This document shows positions 1-9,050 of a stretch of 64,000 bases of DNA, piece by piece. The DNA is taken from positions 1 through 64,000 of the forward strand of contig CAMHLZ010000004.1 of the NCBI GenBank assembly GCA_946186125.1. The letters are read 5' to 3'. Source of the DNA: an uncultured Lachnospira sp. Its GTDB lineage: Bacteria; Bacillota; Clostridia; Lachnospirales; Lachnospiraceae. Each line of letters opens with the position of its first letter. The stretch's first letter is position 1. Under the pieces are notes generated by a model. That model was not told where the DNA came from and did no database searches. It saw only the letters and a list, made by a program, of their open reading frames with translations. A program made the position numbers and the translations under genes.

Positions 1-786
1 TTGCTGATTAATACTGTCAACAAATCCAAGAAACTTCTTTTCGGTGCTTATATCTACACCTTTGTAAACTATTTTCAATCATTTTGTACCTTCGCTTTCT
101 ACACAGCTTGTGCCATGTAAGTGCATATTTCATATGCACATTGGAATGTACTTATTCCACTTAATACAATGAAAGCTGCTTTCGCATTCACGACGCATTA
201 TATAATATGAATAAATCCATATATAACACTATCTCCTTTATTGCCTTTCAAGGATAAGGTATCTAAACCTTTGTGGGTTATTATCCTTCCGCAACAGCTT
301 TGTTCTCTGCTATATGCCCTTTTACCAGCTCTATTCCCTGCTTCTCGTTCTTCATCTCTCGATCCTTCAAACTACTAATTTGATAACAGTGGTATTCGAC
401 CTCCAGGTAACTGCCCCGGAATTTTCACTTTCATGTATTTATACTATTCAATTGTTTGTGCTTTCTCTTAAGCACTTCCATATAATACTATTTATTATGA
501 AATTGTGATACAGACTCGTTTGGTGTATTTTATAATTTATACACACCCTATTGGTTTTATTGATTATGAACCCGTATATAATAAGATTTCTAACAAGTAA
601 ATATGACCGGTGTTCCTTATTTTTTGACTAGTTTTTAGAAAAAGCGAACTTCGCATCAAAAGTTGCGGCAAATTTGGGAAAAATATTTTTCCCAAATCCT
701 TTCCCAACTTTTTCCCAACTTTCCCAAAAAAATATGATTATTTATGGTACTTTGTGATACGATACGAGAGTCGCTAAAAATAAAGA

Positions 787-828
787 AAACCCTTTAAATA
801 CGGGGGGCTCCCGCTATTTAAAGGGTTT
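787..828 (-). terminator. Rho-independent terminator downstream of rpsB-tsf
   Basis: Perfect stem AAACCCTTTAAATA / TATTTAAAGGGTTT with GC-rich loop, followed on the minus strand by T-rich TTTTCTTTATTTTT. Confidence 0.85.
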
Positions 829-855
829 ATGATAATCACTGACTAAAAAGTCGCT

Positions 856-1785
856 TTACTGCATCTGTTTTGCTACTTCTTCAGCAAAATTCTCTTCCTT
901 CTTCTCAAGACCTTCTCCAGTCTCAAAACGAACAAATCTCTTAACAGCAACTGTTCCACCAACTTCTTTTGATACCTGCTCAAGATACTTAGCTACAGTC
1001 TGCTTTCCATCCTCTGCCTTTACATAAACCTGATCTAATAAACAGATCTCTTTCATCTCTTTGTTGATACGTCCGTTTATCATACCTTCGATAACTTTCT
1101 CAGGTTTCTGTGATTCCTTAGGATCATTCTTTATCTGAGCAAGAAGGATTTCTTTCTCATGTGCGATAAATTCTTCGCTGACTTCATCTCTGCTTGTATA
1201 CTTCGGATTAAGAGCTGCAACCTGCATTGCAACGTTCTTTAATGCTTCCTTAACATCATCATTAACTACGTCTGCTGAAGCTTCTACTAAAACACCAATT
1301 CTTCCGCCACCATGAATGTACGGAACAACAATACCGTCTGCCTCAACCTTTTCAAATCTTCTGATGCTCATGTTCTCACCGATTGTAGCAATCTGTGATA
1401 CAAGTTCTTCTTTAACTGTCTTAGAAGAATCTTTGCTCCATGGCTCACTTGTGAACTCATCAATATTTGATGCACTTGTTGTAAGTACCTGATTAACAAC
1501 ATCTGTTACAAAGTTTCTGAACTTCTCGTTCTTTGCAACGAAGTCTGTCTCGCTGTTTACCTCAACGATAGCAGCCTTACTGTCACCGTCTGTTGCTACC
1601 ATAACTATACCTTCAGCAGCGATTCTTCCTGCCTTCTTTACAGCTGTAGCTTCACCTTTTTCTCTTAAAAGCTCAATTGCTTTATCATAATCACCATCAG
1701 TCTCTACTAAAGCTTTCTTACAAGCCATAACACCTGCGCCTGTCATCTCACGCAATTCTTTTACCATAGATGCTGTAATTTCCAT
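856..1785 (-). CDS. tsf: Translation elongation factor Ts
   Basis: N-terminus MEITASMVKELREMTGAGVMACKKALVETDGDYDKAIELLREKG is the EF-Ts UBA signature; adjacent to rpsB. Confidence 0.98.
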   Translation of the reverse strand: MEITASMVKELREMTGAGVMACKKALVETDGDYDKAIELLREKGEATAVKKAGRIAAEGIVMVATDGDSKAAIVEVNSETDFVAKNEKFRNFVTDVVNQVLTTSASNIDEFTSEPWSKDSSKTVKEELVSQIATIGENMSIRRFEKVEADGIVVPYIHGGGRIGVLVEASADVVNDDVKEALKNVAMQVAALNPKYTSRDEVSEEFIAHEKEILLAQIKNDPKESQKPEKVIEGMINGRINKEMKEICLLDQVYVKAEDGKQTVAKYLEQVSKEVGGTVAVKRFVRFETGEGLEKKEENFAEEVAKQMQ

Positions 1786-1826
1786 CTTAAATAACCTCCT
1801 GCAATATTCTTTGATTTTAGATTAAA

Positions 1827-2564
1827 TTATGCTTCCGTTGTCTCTGCTTCTTCTGTTCCTTCAGCTTCTGAAACTACTTCTTCTCCCTGATTTGCTTCGA
1901 TAACTGCATCAGCCATCTTAGATACGATTAATTTAACCGCTCTGATTGCATCATCATTACCAGGAATAACGTAATCTAATTCTTCCGGATCACAGTTTGT
2001 GTCCGCTATACCAATCAAAGGAATACCGAGTGCATGTGCTTCCTGTACGCAGATTCTTTCCTTCTTAGGGTCAACGATGAATATAGCATCAGGTATCTTC
2101 TTCATCTCTTTGATACCACCGATATTCTTCTCTAATTTATCCCATTCTTTCTTAATCTCAATAACTTCTTTCTTTGGAAGAACATCAAATGTTCCGTCTT
2201 CTGACATCTTCTCGATTGCTTTTAATCTTGCAATTCTTGTCTGGATTGTCTTGAAGTTAGTGAGCATACCACCTAACCATCTCTCATTTACATAGAACAT
2301 TCCACAACGTTCTGCTTCTGTCTTAATAGCATCCTGTGCCTGCTTCTTTGTTCCAACAAAAAGAACTGTACCACCATCAGCAACGATATCTGCGATAGCT
2401 TTGTATGCTTCATCTACCTTTGTAACTGACTTCTGTAAGTCGATAATGTAGATACCATTTCTCTCTGTGTAGATATAAGGAGCCATCTTAGGGTTCCATC
2501 TTCTTGTAAGATGTCCGAAATGCACACCTGCCTCAAGTAACTGTTTCATTGAAATAACGCTCAT
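1827..2564 (-). CDS. rpsB: 30S ribosomal protein S2
   Basis: [46 protein letters not shown] is characteristic S2. Confidence 0.98.
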   Translation of the reverse strand: MSVISMKQLLEAGVHFGHLTRRWNPKMAPYIYTERNGIYIIDLQKSVTKVDEAYKAIADIVADGGTVLFVGTKKQAQDAIKTEAERCGMFYVNERWLGGMLTNFKTIQTRIARLKAIEKMSEDGTFDVLPKKEVIEIKKEWDKLEKNIGGIKEMKKIPDAIFIVDPKKERICVQEAHALGIPLIGIADTNCDPEELDYVIPGNDDAIRAVKLIVSKMADAVIEANQGEEVVSEAEGTEEAETTEA

Positions 2565-2680
2565 TCTTTTACCTCCATCTGGTTATTATTCTTCCACAGA
2601 CTTCCACTCCCTATAAACCCCGAGCCGGGCACCATTAGGAATCCGTCTATGTGATTATTTGTGTCTGAACCGACACATTT
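2565..2680 (-). promoter_or_regulatory. Structured 5' leader of rpsB (candidate autoregulatory ribosomal-protein leader)
   Basis: About 115-nt untranslated leader with stems CATAGAC...GTCTGTG (plus 2645-2651 / 2595-2601), TTCC/GGAA, CCCGgctCGGG and GTGTC/GACAC. Confidence 0.45.
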
Positions 2681-2684
2681 AAAG

Positions 2685-2713
2685 ATTATAGCATATAATT
2701 TCAGTCTGTACAA
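2685..2713 (-). promoter_or_regulatory. Sigma-A type promoter for rpsB-tsf
   Basis: Minus strand TTGTAC - 17 bp - TATAAT (plus gtacaa 2708-2713, attata 2685-2690). Confidence 0.75.
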
Positions 2714-2806
2714 GTGTTTTTTGCTTTTTTCCTGTTATAGGCGTTTTTTTCTTCTGACAGTTTCTCCTGTCATACATATCTGCTTCAACGAAACATATAC
2801 CCAGAA

Positions 2807-2850
2807 AGGCTGCCCGCCAACGATTATAAACACCGTTGATGCAGCAGCCT
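2807..2850 (-). terminator. Probable terminator after the large surface protein
   Basis: Stem AGGCTGC/GCAGCCT with inner CAACG/CGTTG stem just downstream of the stop codon, weak T-rich tail. Confidence 0.55.
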
Positions 2851-2865
2851 CTGATTACTAATAAA

Positions 2866-5800
2866 TTATTTAACTTTTAAAACCACTTTTTTAAACAAAC
2901 CATTCTGAGCATATACATAGATGTTGCACTTTCCTTTTTTCTTTGCTTTAACAACTCCTTTTTTCGTTACCACTGCAATCTTCTTATTATCAGTTTCGTA
3001 TCTGAAAGGTCTGAAATACAGACATGCTTTATTATCCGTCTTCATCTTTGGTTTTAGTTTGTATTGTTTGCCCTTCTTTAATGTAATTTTTGATTTTACA
3101 TTTAAAATCTTTGAAGGATTCCCATACTTTCCGCCCTTCACGCAACAATGCATGCACGCGGATATACTTATTATTCTTTTTGTTTTTCCGGATTTTTTGT
3201 ATGCCATTACTATAAATTTGTAATACTTTCCGGCTTTAAGTTTCTTAATATTAATGTTTAACTTCTTCTTAGAAACTGTTTTATATTTCGAAATCTTATT
3301 ACCACATTTTCCGGAATAAATTATATATCCATCAGCCTTTGCTACTTTACACCATGAAATCTTAATACTCTTCTTATATGCTGTTGCTCTAACCTTAAGT
3401 GGTGCAAACGAAGATCCTTTTACATCTTTTTTATCAGTATTTGTAGCTTTTACATCTTTGTCAACTTCTTTTTCTGATATTGATGTAGTTGTCTCTTTCT
3501 GCTTCGATGTTGTTGTTTCTTCTGACTTTGTTGTTGTCTCACCTGACTTTATTGTTGTCTCATCGGCTTTTGTTGTTTCGCCGGTCTTCGTTGTTGTTTC
3601 CTCAGGCTTCGTTGTTGTTTCCTCAGGCTTCGTTGTTGTTTCCTCAGACTTCGTTGTTGTTTCCTCAGACTTCGTTGTTGTTTCCTCAGGCTTCGTTGTT
3701 GTTTCCTCAGACTTTGTTGTTTCCTCAGACTTTGTTGTTGTCTCACCTGACTTCGTTGTTGTTTCCTCAGGCTTCGTTGTTGTTTCCTCAGACTTCGTTG
3801 TTGTTTCCTCAGACTTCGTTGTCGTCTCGCCTGCTTTTGTTGTCTCACCGTTCTTTGTTGTCTCACCGTTCTTTGTTGTTGTCTCGCCTGCTTTCGTTGT
3901 AGTTTCTTTCGGTTTTGTTGTTGTCTCGTTTTCATCGCCAATAACAGTAATCTTAACAGAAGATACCAGATTTGTTCCATCAGTTGAATATACATTCAAC
4001 TGTGCGGTTCCTCCGCCAACACCTGTAACTACTGCTGTCTCACTGCTTCCGATTCCACTATCCTTACCTTTAACCGTGAATATGTCAGTATCCATACTTT
4101 CCATATCAAGCAATCTGTTCGAAACTGATTCAGGAGCAATACTTATTGGAATTTCAATAGTTTTTCCTTTTTCAACCTTATATTCTTTCTGTACAATATT
4201 CACACTTTCCATCTTGGTTGAAACAACAGTCTTTCCTGTTGCATCAATATGACCCATCTTATAATAATTTGTTCCATCCGTCGTGTATGTGAATACAGCA
4301 TAATTATAACTTGATTCGTCAGGAATATTGTAATATGTATGAGAATAATTTTCCTTGTTTTCTTTTGGAATATATACAATATCCTCAAAATGATATCCTA
4401 CATATCTTTCAACAATATATCCGTCTATCTTGCTTTCATCTACTACAGAATTTCCCTTATCATCTTCAGATTTAACTGCGCCAAAATCAATCTTAATCTC
4501 GCCTGCACGGTCTGTAGTCGCATTTGCGTATGACGGTGCGTAATCTTTACTTATCCTTACAGGGATAACTTTCTTAGCCCCGGAACCATCTTTTGCACTG
4601 ATAACAAGATCGGTTCTTCCTTCTTTTACAGAATTTATGTATACAATGTAAGTTCCGTTTTCAAATTTATTTCTGACAATCTCAATTATGTCATGGTCAT
4701 AAGTAAACTCTAATTCATTATTAGTAGCCTGGGTCTTATTTAAAGCACTCACTCTAAATGTTTCATTAGCATATTCTTTACCATTGAATTCAAATACAGC
4801 ATGGTGTGTATCACTTAATGCAATAAATTGAGCATTACAATTAATATCCGAAACCGGTATATAATTCAATGTTTTTGCAGTAACATCTACTCCGTTGCCG
4901 GTTTGTACTACCTTTTCGTAACTTGACCAGTAATCATTCATGTATGCCTGAATGCGGAATTTGTATTCTGTATCAGACGTAAGATTACTGAATGTATAAG
5001 AAGAATCCTCTCTGTGTGTAATAGTTGTCTTTTTATCCCATGAAGATGCAGCACTGTTCCACTGATATACGATATAACCGTCAGCAGCCTGATTTATATC
5101 CCATTTTAGGCCGACCTTATCGTTTGTAATATTGCTAATGGTCATGTTTTGTACATCGCCCGGTCCTACACAGACTGCAGTTCTTGCAGAAAATTTTTCA
5201 TCTGTTGTATACGCTTTAACATAAGCGAATCCTGTACCTACAATCTTTATAGTCGCCTGCTGGTCAGTCGAGTCAACGATCTGCACTACATTTTCGTTTG
5301 AAGATTCCCATCTTCCTACCTGCTTATTAACAGCATCATCCGGTGAATAAGCCAATGCTTTTATTACTCTTGTTTCACCAATCTGTGATACAGCAACATA
5401 CTGTCCCCTTACCGGATTAAGTGTTATTCGTTTTACATTGTGCTCCTCAACATTTACAGTTATCTCTTTTTTAACTCCGCTGCCATCTGTTGAACTACAA
5501 ATAACTTTACATGTACCAACTGAAATTCCTTCTATTCTTCCTATGCTGGTTACGGTTGCAACACTCTCATCCGTTGACTCGAATTTCAAATTCTGGTTTG
5601 CACCTTCCGGTAACACGTTAGCTTCAACATATTTTTTAAGTCCTGTCTGAAGAGTTATTGTTTCTTCTTTTACTTTTATCTCTTTTGTTTTTTCTTTTTC
5701 AAAATGAACAAGACATTTTCCGTATTTACCTTCGTTTCCATCCATAGGAACCGCATAAACGAAAACATCTCCGTAATCTTTTCTCGTAACTACTCCATCT

Positions 5801-8142
5801 TTATCAACTGTAGCTAATTCTTCTACAGAAGTAAACCACATTACATCCTTGTTATATACCTGTTTTTCGGTTAAAATGTTCCCATCTTCATCTCTCGTGT
5901 CAGCGATAAATTCTAAATCGTCAAGGTCAATCTTATCTTCCGTTGTAGTTATCTCTTTTATAGCATTTCCATTACATGAAATATCAGTATGCGATGTAAG
6001 TTCTTCAGTTATATCTCCGGTTGTCGGAAGATATGTATTATTTGAGCATACTAAACCATCACCTTCGATTACTTCACTCAGATTTTGAAGAATATTATCT
6101 TTTATATTCACAGTTTTATAAGTTCCACTTCTTTTCTTAACTAAGCTTCCAAGATAATAATCTCCCTTTTCATCAGTATGTTTTACATCAGCCGAAAACG
6201 TGGTTTTAATATATCTTGTATTCGGCTCATAATACTGGTTTCCGGTGAAATTTAATGTTCCGATATCACCAACAAGTGTAATTACAGATTGATGAACACT
6301 TCTGGTCGTACCATTTTCCAGACCATCCCTGACGTAATTATATATTATATTGTTAGTACAGTTCCAGACGCCATTCGCATCTCCGCCAAAATTCGCAAAA
6401 TCATAACTGTCAACGCCCACACAGTTAGAGCCTGCGAATAATCTTAATAAGTTATTATTAAACTCGTAGGCATTAGCACATACTCTGCCTCCTCTTGTAA
6501 GCATGATTATCTCATTACCGTTCATTATATGCGCACCATTGCCATATGGAAGCCCGACATCACAGATTAATCTGTTGTTATTAAATGTAAGCTTACCGCC
6601 TACGATATTGCCTTTTCCATGAACAGTTCTGGTAGATATATAAAAATCATTATTCTTTACCATAATGTTTGAGCAGTCGCCGTTTGATGAATCAAATACC
6701 ATTGACCATGTTGCATATGAACACAATATTTCGATTATATTGTCCTCAACTACACAGTTTGTTACCGCTCCAAATGTCATGAACTTCGAATCACATTCTG
6801 AAATAAAATGATTTCCTGCTATATGAATTCCATCAACATCATGTGAATCTGTATACCCTACTGTAAATCTCATAGTTGCATTTCCGACTACATTTGAATA
6901 TCTCGGCTCGTATGAGTGAATAGTATTGTTTATAAATTCAACATTGTGTACAAATGCATTCTGATCATCTTTACTGAAGAATCCGATTTGCTCATCTCTT
7001 GCATCACCATACAAATCATTGTTCATAAATGTGATGTTTTCTTCTCCGCCAGCCCAGATATCAAGTACTCCGATGTTAGCTCCTCTATAAGTACTTGTCA
7101 TCTGAACCATCTTACATCCGTCTACTGTTATATCTCTGTTTCCGCAATAACAACAGAAGTTTGAATATTGTTTATCTTCATAATAATAGTTATTATAACA
7201 ACTCTGAGGAATAAGCATGTCAACATTGTAAATGTATATCTGCTTAGAATATATAACCGAAAACTGTCTCATGTAGTGATACAAATCTACTTCTCTTGCC
7301 TCAAGAGTGAAGTTTCCGAAATACATATTCTCAGAACCCCATGATTCAAAGAAATGTTCCTGATAACCTTCATTTTTTCTGTAATCGTTATCTGTAAATA
7401 ATATGGTATTGCTTCCTTCTCCGACCATATTTAAGTTTTTACAGGTTATTGATACACAGTTATCACATTTATATTCGCCTTCAGGAAGGTATACTATACC
7501 TCTTTCTACATTTTCATCACCATCAACAATTTCATTCAATCTTGCATAACACTGACCAATGTTTTTTTGCTCGGCAACCTGTCCGTCACCTTTGGCACCG
7601 TACTGCTTTACACTTGCTACATACCATGTTTTTCCATCCTTATCAGTATATTTATCTGCAAGCGGAAACGCATATAAACCGTTATCCATCTCAACATAAC
7701 TTGTTTTATTTGTTTTTTTACTCATGATGTAAGTACATCCGCCGCCATCATTCTTTTTGTAATATCCGCGCGTTCTTACAACAGTACCTTCCACGATTCT
7801 TGCCATATCACTTGCCTTCATCTCAGCAACAGTATTGAAAGTAGCTATAACTCCTTCTGTTGTAGAACCATAATCAAAGTCTCTAAGGAACGTATAATCC
7901 ATATCCTTATAAACTCCCGGTAAAGCTACAGTTTTCGGCGAATATACCTTTCCTGTAGTACCTGATTCAGCCCTGCTTGTACCACTATAAGTATTTCTGG
8001 TAGCACCGGCAGATAACTCAGTCTCATTCGAACCCCCGGTAACACTGACATTTTTCGAATCCGCATAAACATTCGTATTGATGCCTGAAATTACAATAGA
8101 TACAATAAGTGACAATACTGCTAATCTCTTTAACTTTTTCAT
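2866..8142 (-). CDS. Very large secreted surface protein: signal peptide, pectate-lyase-3/parallel beta-helix region, Big2-like and FN3-like domains, Thr/Glu/Lys repeat linker
   Basis: Signal peptide MKKLKRLAVLSLIVSIVISGINTNVYA; VKQYGAKGDGQ...GIVYLPEGEYKC (pectate-lyase-3 style motif); NNDFY/GNxF beta-helix rungs; Big2-like (VATVTSIGRIEGISVGTCKVICSSTDGSG); FN3-like (GLKWDINQAADGYIVYQW); ETTTKPEETTTKSEE repeats; C-terminal FN3 + Ig-like. Confidence 0.85.
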   Translation of the reverse strand: MKKLKRLAVLSLIVSIVISGINTNVYADSKNVSVTGGSNETELSAGATRNTYSGTSRAESGTTGKVYSPKTVALPGVYKDMDYTFLRDFDYGSTTEGVIATFNTVAEMKASDMARIVEGTVVRTRGYYKKNDGGGCTYIMSKKTNKTSYVEMDNGLYAFPLADKYTDKDGKTWYVASVKQYGAKGDGQVAEQKNIGQCYARLNEIVDGDENVERGIVYLPEGEYKCDNCVSITCKNLNMVGEGSNTILFTDNDYRKNEGYQEHFFESWGSENMYFGNFTLEAREVDLYHYMRQFSVIYSKQIYIYNVDMLIPQSCYNNYYYEDKQYSNFCCYCGNRDITVDGCKMVQMTSTYRGANIGVLDIWAGGEENITFMNNDLYGDARDEQIGFFSKDDQNAFVHNVEFINNTIHSYEPRYSNVVGNATMRFTVGYTDSHDVDGIHIAGNHFISECDSKFMTFGAVTNCVVEDNIIEILCSYATWSMVFDSSNGDCSNIMVKNNDFYISTRTVHGKGNIVGGKLTFNNNRLICDVGLPYGNGAHIMNGNEIIMLTRGGRVCANAYEFNNNLLRLFAGSNCVGVDSYDFANFGGDANGVWNCTNNIIYNYVRDGLENGTTRSVHQSVITLVGDIGTLNFTGNQYYEPNTRYIKTTFSADVKHTDEKGDYYLGSLVKKRSGTYKTVNIKDNILQNLSEVIEGDGLVCSNNTYLPTTGDITEELTSHTDISCNGNAIKEITTTEDKIDLDDLEFIADTRDEDGNILTEKQVYNKDVMWFTSVEELATVDKDGVVTRKDYGDVFVYAVPMDGNEGKYGKCLVHFEKEKTKEIKVKEETITLQTGLKKYVEANVLPEGANQNLKFESTDESVATVTSIGRIEGISVGTCKVICSSTDGSGVKKEITVNVEEHNVKRITLNPVRGQYVAVSQIGETRVIKALAYSPDDAVNKQVGRWESSNENVVQIVDSTDQQATIKIVGTGFAYVKAYTTDEKFSARTAVCVGPGDVQNMTISNITNDKVGLKWDINQAADGYIVYQWNSAASSWDKKTTITHREDSSYTFSNLTSDTEYKFRIQAYMNDYWSSYEKVVQTGNGVDVTAKTLNYIPVSDINCNAQFIALSDTHHAVFEFNGKEYANETFRVSALNKTQATNNELEFTYDHDIIEIVRNKFENGTYIVYINSVKEGRTDLVISAKDGSGAKKVIPVRISKDYAPSYANATTDRAGEIKIDFGAVKSEDDKGNSVVDESKIDGYIVERYVGYHFEDIVYIPKENKENYSHTYYNIPDESSYNYAVFTYTTDGTNYYKMGHIDATGKTVVSTKMESVNIVQKEYKVEKGKTIEIPISIAPESVSNRLLDMESMDTDIFTVKGKDSGIGSSETAVVTGVGGGTAQLNVYSTDGTNLVSSVKITVIGDENETTTKPKETTTKAGETTTKNGETTKNGETTKAGETTTKSEETTTKSEETTTKPEETTTKSGETTTKSEETTKSEETTTKPEETTTKSEETTTKSEETTTKPEETTTKPEETTTKTGETTKADETTIKSGETTTKSEETTTSKQKETTTSISEKEVDKDVKATNTDKKDVKGSSFAPLKVRATAYKKSIKISWCKVAKADGYIIYSGKCGNKISKYKTVSKKKLNINIKKLKAGKYYKFIVMAYKKSGKTKRIISISACMHCCVKGGKYGNPSKILNVKSKITLKKGKQYKLKPKMKTDNKACLYFRPFRYETDNKKIAVVTKKGVVKAKKKGKCNIYVYAQNGLFKKVVLKVK
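3480..3930 (-). repeat. Tandem (P/S)EETTTK-coding repeat array inside the surface protein
   Basis: Repeated ttcctcaggcttcgttgttgtt / ttcctcagacttcgttgttgtt units of about 21 bp encoding ETTTKPE/ETTTKSE. Confidence 0.9.
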
Positions 8143-8317
8143 ACGTATTTCTCCTTTTTATTTTTTTATATTTTATATACAAATATGACATTTGTATACA
8201 GAAATCACATGGTTTTTGTATATTATATTGTATCATAGTGCTCTTGCAAAGTAAAATATTTTCTTTTACGTAATTATTTAAGTTACTTTTGTATCTTTTT
8301 ATTATATCAATAAAGCA

Positions 8318-8355
8318 AAAAAAGATAGAACTGAATTATTAACCCAGTTCTATCT
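8318..8355 (-). terminator. Rho-independent terminator of the fla/che operon tail (after the MltG-N-like gene)
   Basis: Perfect stem AGATAGAACTG / CAGTTCTATCT followed by TTTTTTT on the minus strand. Confidence 0.85.
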
Positions 8356-8369
8356 TAAAAAAGACTATG

Positions 8370-8535
8370 CTAGTATAGTCGTTTTAAATTAACCCTACTT
8401 TATATTTTGGATATGATTTCACTCTGCAAGGCAGAGGAATGAGGCGTAGCCGGTGGCTACGTCGATTGACGATAACGCCGCAGATGGAATCATAGGCAAA
8501 TATAAAGTGGGTGTATTTAAAAAAGACTATGCTAG
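8370..8535. mobile_element. MITE-like / structured palindromic repeat element
   Basis: About 56-bp imperfect terminal inverted repeats (CTAGTATAGTCGTTTTAAATTAACCCTACTTTATATTT... vs CTAGCATAGTCTTTTTTAAATACACCCACTTTATATTT...), internal hairpins CTCTGC/GCAGAG, CGTAGCC/GGCTACG, CGTC/GACG, and a 19-bp direct repeat TTAAAAAAGACTATGCTAG at 8355-8373 and 8517-8535. Confidence 0.65.
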
Positions 8536-9050
8536 CCTGTTATTATATCCGCTATTTCCTCATACGATGCATTTTTTCCTATTTCAAAATATCCTACATT
8601 TATCTCATTTTCTAAACGACGTGAGTATAAATATTCGTTGAAATCATTATTATCTTCTATAACACCAAGTTCTTCAAGTTTTCTACATACCTGATTTGAT
8701 GACATTCCCGCATATATATCAATATATACCACTTCATCATCTTCAACTTGTGTTTCTTCTTCGGTTTCTTCTTCGGTTTCTTCTTCGGTTTCTTCTTCCG
8801 TCTCTTCTTCCGTCTCTTCTTCCGTTGAAATATCTTCCTCTGATGTTTCTTCTGTCAGCACATCTTTCTCTGTTGTTTCTTCTGTTGACACATCTTCCTC
8901 TGACGTTTCCTCAAATGTTGTCTCAGCTTCTGCTAATTTATCATGTTTATTTTCCTGCTTAGCATCATGAACTTCAAAAGATATAGTCATAACAAGAGCT
9001 GTAACAAAAATTCCTGTTCCTAATCCTCTTAAATAATACTTTAAATTCAT
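8532..9050 (-). CDS. Membrane-anchored protein with acidic ETEEE repeat linker and C-terminal MltG/YceG N-domain-like (LysM-like) region
   Basis: N-terminal TM; (EETE)n linker; C-term VYIDIYAGMSSNQVCRKLEELGVIEDNNDFNEYL...VGYFEIGKNASYEEIADIITG resembles the MltG N-terminal domain; no catalytic domain. Confidence 0.65.
   Translation of the reverse strand: MNLKYYLRGLGTGIFVTALVMTISFEVHDAKQENKHDKLAEAETTFEETSEEDVSTEETTEKDVLTEETSEEDISTEEETEEETEEETEEETEEETEEETQVEDDEVVYIDIYAGMSSNQVCRKLEELGVIEDNNDFNEYLYSRRLENEINVGYFEIGKNASYEEIADIITG

Noticed and set aside
3590-3830. Regular repeats resembling a CRISPR array
   Set aside because: Units of about 21 bp without unique spacers, in frame within a coding sequence; no cas genes in the window.
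3458-4252. Plus-strand 264-aa and 137-aa ORFs and minus-strand 148-aa ORF over the ETTTK repeat
   Set aside because: Low-complexity frames that stay open only because of the codon repeat of the real minus-strand gene; no RBS or family features.
8453-8641. Plus-strand 62-aa ORF over the inverted-repeat element
   Set aside because: No RBS or recognisable product; spans the structured element and antisense of a real gene.
8696-8962. Plus-strand Leu-rich ORF that looks like a membrane protein
   Set aside because: Antisense artefact of the EETE-coding repeat in the MltG-N-like gene.
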